From VRUE01 sp963703895 (GTDB taxonomy: Bacteria; Actinomycetota; Thermoleophilia; Solirubrobacterales; 70-9): DNA of 64,000 nt. How positions within the stretch are numbered: the stretch's first letter is position 1; each line of letters begins with the position of its first letter. Below, piece after piece: positions 59,901 to 64,000 of the stretch. Position numbers and translations under genes: made by a program. Below the pieces are notes generated by a model. The model made no database searches. It had not been told where the DNA came from and saw only the letters and a program-made list of their open reading frames with translations. The DNA is taken from assembly GCA_963703895.1 (NCBI GenBank), contig CAVPFX010000003.1:62001-126000 (forward strand). Direction: 5' to 3'.

Positions 59901-62142
59901 GTAGCGCCACCTGGCGCATCGGGCCGGGCATCTTCTTCGCCTCGGCGATCATCGCCTGGATGCCCTGGCGGGTGATGTCTCTCGAGCGATCCATCCCCTT
60001 CGCCCATTCGCGTCCGAAGCCCTGGGCCTGGTCGCGTGAGGGTGCGATCAGGTTGGCGTTGCGGATCAGGCGTGCGATCCGCTGCATACCCTCTTTGGTC
60101 CGGTTGCCGGAGCGGTCCATTTGCTTCTCGATCGCAGTTGCGGCCGCGCGCATGTTCTCCGCGGTCAGCTTGCGGAAAGCCTGCATGTCGCCGCCGGCAG
60201 CGGTTCGTGCCAAGCGGAAGTTCCGCGTGATGACGCGGTTGATGTCGGCCATGTTGGCGCCGATGCCGCGTTTGAGGAAGGTGAAGCCGTCGCCTAGCGA
60301 CTTGAAGGCCTTGGCGGGCTGCGGCGCGGTGACATTGATCGGTATCTCTACCCCGTGGTGACGGAATAGGGCGGCGCTCGCATGTAGGGAGCGAAACACC
60401 TGCCTAAACGACTTCTGCTGATCGTCAGTCATCTTCGACCAATCGTCGGCACCTGGCAGGCCCATCAGCTCGGCGTACTGTTCAGCCGTGATTTTTTGGG
60501 CAGGCCCGAGGCCAGATAGCGCGAAGCCGCCCTTGAACATTTCCGGCATCTTCCCCATGTCGCGCAGCACCTTTTGGGCGGCTGCATCCCACGTCTCGGA
60601 GAACGTTTTCCCGAGAAGCGGGTCCAAGGCACCGAAGCTGATGGCAGACAGCGCGCCGGTGAGAGAGTCGTGAAGGGTTTCCTTGAATCCGCCGCCCCTG
60701 CTCGCAGTTGAAACTCCTTCGGCGATGCCACTTGTGATGCCGATGGCGCCCATCGTGAATCCAACGCCCTTAGCTATGCCAAGCAGGTTGGTTTTCAGTC
60801 GAGTGCGGAAGCTACCGGCGCCTATCTGGCGCTCGGTGCCGGTAGCGATACCACCGCCAAGGTCCATGCCGAGCCGTTGTCCCAGGGCCCCGAAGCCGCC
60901 GAGGCGCCGCACGATCAGCGCGCCGATCACGAGCTTGCCCCAAGCGTCCGCGTCGAGGAAGCCGTGTACGAAGGCGAGGGCGGCCTGGGGTGCGTAGTGC
61001 CCGGCCTGGGAAGCGACCTCCGAGAAGGCATCCGTGGCCTGGTCGGAGATCTCCGAGAAGATCCGCGAGAACTTCTGCTCGTTGGAGAGGCGCGGGTCGG
61101 TGAGGATGGCGGTGATCCGCTCCATCTCGTCGCCCACCGCACCGAAGACGCCGCTGGCGAGCGGCTCCAGGCCGACCATCACCTGATTCTTGAAGAGCTG
61201 CCAGCGCTCCGCGAAGTCCTCAGTGTCTTTGGCGGCGCCCATGATCGTGTCTTTGCCGCCCGCGATCGTGTGGATCAGTTCGGCGAAGTTGAAGCGCCCC
61301 TCGCGAATCGCCGCTGCCAGGTCGGGCCCGGCGCGCGTGCCGAAGATCTCGAAGGCCATGGTGTTTGCCTCCGCCGTCGACCCGGCGGATTTGATCTGCT
61401 GGATCGTCGCCTCGAGGGCCTTGGCGGGGTCCTTGCCTTCAGAGGCGAAGTTCTTGAGGGCCATCCGCAGGCCCGGCATGGCCGTCTGGAGGTTGACGCC
61501 CTCCTTTTCAAACTTCGAGAACATCGCCGCGGCGGTGTCGAAGTCGAAGCCCATCTGGCGCAGCGGCGAGCCGAACTGCACCATGTATTCGGAGAGTTTC
61601 CCGATTTCGATGCCAGTCGCCTGAGAGGCCCGCCAGAGTTTGTCGAGCGTCGCCGGCTGCTGGGCCGTCTTCACGCTCCAGTCGGCGAAGAGGCGGGTAA
61701 CGGAGGCGATGTTGCCGCTGAGGTCGGTTTCGGTCAGGCGGGAAAGCTCGAGGACGCGCTTCGACACGTTCTGCAGCGGCTTCCCCGTCAGCCCGAGCCG
61801 CTGATTGAGCTCGGCGACGGCGGTACCTGCCTCGCCGAAGTCGGCGGGAACGTCCTGCACCACCTCCTTGAAGTCACGCTTCAGGCCCTCCAGGTGCTTG
61901 CCGGTCGCGCCGGTCTTGACCCTGATGGTGTCGTAGGCCTGGTCAAATTCTTCCCCAACGTTGTAGAGGGCCGCACCTGCAGCAACGGCGCCGCCAGTGA
62001 CAACGCCGAGACCGGCGGCACCGGCAGCGCCGAGCTTTCCGAATTTGGAGGTGAGCGGGCCGAGGTAGGCCGCTACCTGCTTGTTGAGGGACGAAAAATC
62101 GCCCCGGAAATCGACGAACGCGGTACCGGCCGATGCCTCCAC
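56989..62142 (-). CDS. Tape measure protein with peptidase and lysozyme domains
   Basis: About 1717 residues. I choose the GTG at 62142 because AAGGAGG lies 8 bases upstream; the GTG at 62151 overlaps that sequence. N-terminal ~80-400 is the TP901-type tape-measure domain (GEEFDQAYDTIRVKTGATGK, ASQATGIEIGKLSEYMVQFG). Near 1000-1070 is an M15-type peptidase signature (SDHYSGHAIDVN ... HMDHLHF); near 1105-1230 a phage tail lysozyme (ILGNAWRESRWDPSAVGTGG). A coiled coil follows at ~1270-1340. The gene length sets tail length (a tape of ~1700 residues suggests roughly 250 nm); the hydrolases would open the cell wall during DNA entry. Confidence 0.9.
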   Translation of the reverse strand: MEASAGTAFVDFRGDFSSLNKQVAAYLGPLTSKFGKLGAAGAAGLGVVTGGAVAAGAALYNVGEEFDQAYDTIRVKTGATGKHLEGLKRDFKEVVQDVPADFGEAGTAVAELNQRLGLTGKPLQNVSKRVLELSRLTETDLSGNIASVTRLFADWSVKTAQQPATLDKLWRASQATGIEIGKLSEYMVQFGSPLRQMGFDFDTAAAMFSKFEKEGVNLQTAMPGLRMALKNFASEGKDPAKALEATIQQIKSAGSTAEANTMAFEIFGTRAGPDLAAAIREGRFNFAELIHTIAGGKDTIMGAAKDTEDFAERWQLFKNQVMVGLEPLASGVFGAVGDEMERITAILTDPRLSNEQKFSRIFSEISDQATDAFSEVASQAGHYAPQAALAFVHGFLDADAWGKLVIGALIVRRLGGFGALGQRLGMDLGGGIATGTERQIGAGSFRTRLKTNLLGIAKGVGFTMGAIGITSGIAEGVSTASRGGGFKETLHDSLTGALSAISFGALDPLLGKTFSETWDAAAQKVLRDMGKMPEMFKGGFALSGLGPAQKITAEQYAELMGLPGADDWSKMTDDQQKSFRQVFRSLHASAALFRHHGVEIPINVTAPQPAKAFKSLGDGFTFLKRGIGANMADINRVITRNFRLARTAAGGDMQAFRKLTAENMRAAATAIEKQMDRSGNRTKEGMQRIARLIRNANLIAPSRDQAQGFGREWAKGMDRSRDITRQGIQAMIAEAKKMPGPMRQVALQTWLEQIKQAKRSGDITVGEFRRMRSRVLSEFGSIQQGGKQQSKGLADGVIGNVSRLVNTTGSALGVFRDNVNAALKSFGVEAQEFTIKTVDAAGGGEARRQTGGIVPGSGDGDRPGFAAKAGSFVLNREATKAYGFRSGGIVPVALEAGERVFDPGEVQSIGRGRLEAMNSAVPRFQTGGSVGGPEPRITGPDPLRALGQQAMHQVYEGGKDYLRKHLKTVTGGDIVGVGHSLQRLGYEISEHPAFGGVHPVHVSGSDHYSGHAIDVNDDAAPFGHGASEMASLDWLAPQLDKLPHRQIIWRNHDWDTGAPVSGHMDHLHFAMQLGGLIEALAGGGVVGEVGSILMRNSLDLVSSAGILGNAWRESRWDPSAVGTGGGGLWGFTTSPISLEDLKAYAASQGAPWTDELAQTQFMLHHLPNSMRGAMNAMGDVEGTTTYFMNEWEKPGVPALDERIDGAKKALKILDGSGGAGGVADEKVPAEYHGAKTGTLSFGSTPKSLSGVEKELRQRRAEARRYRAAARAAEGKPQTQQAIQHNVTALEGRIRELERARADLRRAAAQKKFTKKLGRKLAKLTGFENLIAGRERAFDIKNLFAEQLVDTEPLAPELPASATDAQREAVETQHVADLTRYIEGPEKQAFGELLGLGGDWRNTILEAERAAAGNWQAGKGIGGLEGGWESDILSLANQIEHISSLPSTHTEKWWHDHPKALKHMHEQLAKLPMLRFKERELRKVLGEAREQFYPGGARVDRPAPPLAGSGAFEDALVNVQGVHWPDQHEMLGSIPGKRVPGFFGGVLWDVQGSLEGLGLKVSEAATSIGGGGSGADNADNSEYTRLLEELLAKERGEDRLRQIEERVFGTMPPYAGKAHQGAIVPGPPGAERTMIVQSGEGILPESKVKALQSIAESGSSRIGPPAIEELHVYPDAPPKMRFEGEDFDLAVTKVNKKEGRREVRGAGRKLARPGVFAS

Positions 62143-62155
62143 CCAGCTCACCTCC

Positions 62156-62574
62156 TTAGATCGGTTTGAAGAAGCTCAAGATCTCCGCGGTGTTTGTCTC
62201 GGGGACCTCGTCCTTCTGGTTCTCTTTGGCTTTGGGTTCGGGCCGGTCGGGATGCTCGAACCGTTCGGGCTGGCCGAGGATCTCGTCCCCAGGCCATTTC
62301 CCGCTGTAAATCATCAGCAGCACCCCGGCGATCATCCGACCCCACTGATCCCCGTTTTCGAGCTGGGCCGCGAGCAACTCGTGCTCTTGTGTCCAGCTCG
62401 AGGTGTCCTCTCGCCATGTCGCGGCCTCCTGCGGGAGACCCCTGACGAGCGCCCCTAGACGCCTGGGGCTTTCCTCCGCGACCGTCCAGACGTCGAGGTG
62501 GTAGTAACGCTGGAAGTCGGCCTCGAGCAGATCCCCCTTCTCATGGAGGAGCCCACCGAGGCCAACTATTCCCC
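62156..62574 (-). CDS. Tail assembly chaperone, frameshift-only extension (T-like)
   Basis: Open in the -1 frame from the slip site to 62156, ~139 codons, reading EADFQRYYHLDVWTVAEESP and LAAQLENGDQWGRMIAGVLL; no good start codon of its own at the beginning. It is fused to the 112-residue protein at 62566-62904 when ribosomes slip. The content (W-x-x-E, basic-acidic alternation) is typical of G-T extensions in siphophages. Ends 5 bases before the tape-measure SD. Confidence 0.8.
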
Positions 62575-62904
62575 CGTGCCCACCCCGTACTTCTTGAGGA
62601 TCTTGCGGACGAGCTCGAAGACATCATCGGGCTCGGCGTCACCCTGCTCAACGGCGTTACGCAGCTTGACGAACTGCGCCGGCCCGACCAGGGAGCGAAG
62701 CATCCTGAAGACCGGAGCCGGATCGCTGCCTTCGGCCTCGATGTCGATGAAGTCGAAGAGGATCGCCTTGGGCATCTTGTCCGGCAGGTCGAACTTGACG
62801 CCCTTCCAAGTGATCGTCTTCCCGACTTTGCGGTCTGCACGGACGGCGGCGGCTTTGGAAGCCGCCGCCTTTTTCCGCCGTGCAGGTTTGCGGGCCCCGC
62901 TCAC
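62566..62904 (-). CDS. Tail assembly chaperone (G-like)
   Basis: 112 residues from a GTG overlapping the major tail protein stop. N-terminal 25 residues basic, then ITWKGVKFDLPDKMPKAILF, VFRMLRSLVGPAQFVKLRN and DDVFELVRKILKKYGVG, the pattern of the upstream member of tail-chaperone pairs. Its stop (TAG) directly follows GGGGGAA, the slip site. It coats and folds the tape measure during assembly. Confidence 0.82.
   Translation of the reverse strand: MSGARKPARRKKAAASKAAAVRADRKVGKTITWKGVKFDLPDKMPKAILFDFIDIEAEGSDPAPVFRMLRSLVGPAQFVKLRNAVEQGDAEPDDVFELVRKILKKYGVGTGE
62569..62575 (-). other. -1 programmed frameshift site
   Basis: Slippery heptamer G GGG GAA in zero frame, followed at once by TAG. 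A one-base backward slip gives GGA ATA GTT and opens the 139-codon downstream frame. Confidence 0.8.
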
Positions 62905-63473
62905 GAACCGGCCGGGTTGAAGGCCGGGTCGTTGGTGACGAAGGAGACGCCGAGGGCATCGCCTTCACCGGCCAGGGCCTTGTACCCGATCGGGAGCTGC
63001 GCGAGGTCGGACCTTTTCAGGTTCACCTCGACCTGCTCCGTCACGTTGCCGCGCTCGAAAGCGAGCTGGTAGTCGAACCCCTTGTCGCTCCAGCGGATGA
63101 CGGAGACCCGCTCGTCGAGGGAGTCGTCGCCGCCGGGGAATTCGTACTTGAAGACGCCCGGTTTCACTTCGACGACCTCGCCGCCACCGAACGCGAAGGT
63201 GAAGTTGTCGGCGTTCCACTGCTCGAGAGAAGCAGACGCCATCACCTCTTCGTCGGTGCTTTCGCGGCGGACAGCGGACTTCTTCTGCCAGGACTTGAAC
63301 TCCTGCACCGTGATCCCGCGACTGAATTTGATCCCGTCCTCTGAGATCAAGCCCAGCCCCACGAACGCTTTGTCAAGCGCCCCGGTCGGGGTGTCGGGAA
63401 TCGCCGTCCCTACTGGGGCGACGGACCATTCACCATGGCTCGCGACAACGAGCTCTTTCACGTCTTGCGACAT
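62901..63473 (-). CDS. Major tail protein
   Basis: 190 residues from the ATG at 63473, with AAAGGAGG upstream. Beta-rich, with EFKSWQKKSAVRRESTDEEV, YEFPGGDDSLDERVSVIRW and FERGNVTEQVEVNLK. Size, strong ribosome-binding site and position directly before the chaperone genes identify it as the tube protein. Confidence 0.82.
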   Translation of the reverse strand: MSQDVKELVVASHGEWSVAPVGTAIPDTPTGALDKAFVGLGLISEDGIKFSRGITVQEFKSWQKKSAVRRESTDEEVMASASLEQWNADNFTFAFGGGEVVEVKPGVFKYEFPGGDDSLDERVSVIRWSDKGFDYQLAFERGNVTEQVEVNLKRSDLAQLPIGYKALAGEGDALGVSFVTNDPAFNPAGS

Positions 63474-63524
63474 GAATGTCCTCCTTTCGCCCTGAAGGGC
63501 GGTTGTTTTACTTCCCGAGAGCGG

Positions 63525-63821
63525 CTAGGTGCCGCTCTCGTCGAGTCGGAGCCCTGCGGCTCTGACGCCGGTTCTGAGAGGTGCGTAAGGGGGGTTGTTG
63601 GCGCTTCCCCACTCGTCGAGGTGGGCGCCGTGGTCGGTGTTCACGAGCCGCGGCGTCTCGCCGCTGTCGTCGACCTCGATCGGCTGAGCGTCTTTGCGCC
63701 GCATGAGCTGGTGGGCGCGCACATGCTTCGCGGCGTCCTCGGCGGCATCGACCAGCGCGTCCTTCGTCTCGTCCTGCTCTTCGAGTTCCTCGACGAACCG
63801 GGAGTTGGCCTTGAAGAGCAT
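63525..63821 (-). CDS. Small tail-completion-type protein
   Basis: 98 residues; helical N-terminus (FVEELEEQDETKDALVDAAE), C-terminus with PLRTGVRAAGLRLDESG. Its place before the major tail protein and the NTDHGAHLDEWGSANNPPYA region match HK97-gp10-like/tail-closure proteins. ATG overlaps the previous stop. Confidence 0.6.
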   Translation of the reverse strand: MLFKANSRFVEELEEQDETKDALVDAAEDAAKHVRAHQLMRRKDAQPIEVDDSGETPRLVNTDHGAHLDEWGSANNPPYAPLRTGVRAAGLRLDESGT

Positions 63822-64000
63822 CAGGCGTGCGCCCAGATGGTCACCGTGACGATGTAACGGTCGATCGTCTCGTCGAGGTCGGTGTCGGGTAGCGGCCGAG
63901 AGCCGTGGACCTTGGCGCCCGTCACAACCGCGCCTTCATGGGCGACGGCGGCGATGTCACCGAAGGAGGACCGCACGGCGCGGGCGAGACTGCCGGCGAG
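63821..64000 (-). CDS. Partial tail protein (C-terminus, probably tail terminator)
   Basis: Open from the window edge to the stop at 63821. The visible ~59 residues (SFGDIAAVAHEGAVVTGAKV, LDETIDRYIVTVTIWAHA) have the beta-hairpin and C-terminal strand of tail terminator proteins. One base overlap with the next gene. Start outside the window. Confidence 0.6.
   Translation of the reverse strand, partial: LAGSLARAVRSSFGDIAAVAHEGAVVTGAKVHGSRPLPDTDLDETIDRYIVTVTIWAHA

Larger units (their letters stand above)
42785..64000. mobile_element. Siphovirus-type prophage, left part
   Basis: From the tRNA-Met 3' end to beyond the window: integrase, regulators, repressor, holin-like proteins, endolysin, fibre, tail genes, tape measure with a chaperone frameshift pair, and major tail protein. 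All genes but one are on the minus strand. Head, portal and terminase genes and attR would lie to the right of the window. No disrupted phage gene is seen in this part, so it may be intact. Confidence 0.9.

Noticed and set aside
62148..62417. 89-residue minus-strand frame beside the T-like extension
   Set aside because: It overlaps the -1 frameshift product in another frame and is Arg-rich without a pattern; the frameshift frame has conserved-looking sequence.

Overview
The window is GC-rich, densely packed bacterial DNA with many GTG and TTG starts, ATGA/GTGA gene overlaps, and a gene set (bifunctional Rel, RecJ, fused SecDF, RuvC-RuvA-RuvB, YebC, PdxS-PdxT, a Ser/Thr kinase) that fits a high-GC actinobacterium. 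A deep lineage such as Thermoleophilia/Solirubrobacterales is my inference; there is no rRNA here to settle it.

Region 1 (1-12.8 kb) is a cell-surface glycan cluster: a MurJ/Wzx-like flippase end, a GT39-type membrane glycosyltransferase, a polysaccharide-deacetylase-like protein, a beta-propeller protein, an MFS permease, a GT2-flavoprotein fusion, two Gfo/Idh/MocA oxidoreductases, a WecB-type UDP-GlcNAc 2-epimerase and an initiating undecaprenyl-phosphate sugar transferase. Region 2 (12.8-14.8 kb) holds two large hairpins and an ECF-type sigma gene flanked by two related small genes. Region 3 (14.9-29.7 kb) is housekeeping on the minus strand: rel-recJ, small membrane protein, secDF (split by a one-base frameshift), zinc-ribbon/PAS protein, ruvB-ruvA-ruvC, yebC, M29 aminopeptidase, pdxT-pdxS.

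Region 4 (29.8-41.1 kb) is mixed: Fic protein with a small neighbour, RpiR/SIS regulator, membrane proteins, YjbQ, VapBC, Ser/Thr kinase, secreted and lipoproteins, LPG-synthase-like membrane protein, a frameshifted HExxH metallopeptidase, a SET-domain protein, a nucleotidyltransferase pair and a coiled-coil membrane protein. Region 5 (41.07-42.55 kb) consists of two consecutive ~690-bp units, each one minus-strand gene (cupin; RNase H) bounded by the same 52-bp repeat on the left and the same 64-bp tRNA-Met-derived repeat on the right.

Region 6 (42.8 kb to the window end) is the left part of a siphovirus-type prophage integrated at the 3' end of an intact tRNA-Met(CAT). Reading inward: tyrosine integrase, XRE regulator, small hypothetical and regulator genes, an XRE repressor with candidate operators, a terminator, then lysis genes (small membrane proteins, GH24 endolysin), collagen-like fibre, tail proteins, a 1.7-kilo-residue tape measure with two wall-hydrolase domains, a tail-assembly chaperone pair joined by a -1 frameshift, and the major tail protein. 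One plus-strand lipoprotein gene inside the tail operon looks like lysogenic cargo and resembles the extracytoplasmic domain of FtsH.

The most unusual signals are a set of long perfect hairpins (two with matching loops and co-varying arms, one inserted in frame inside recJ), the paired tRNA-flanked single-gene units, the FtsH-domain-like prophage lipoprotein, and the tail frameshift. Two one-base frameshifts in conserved chromosomal genes raise the possibility of assembly indels.
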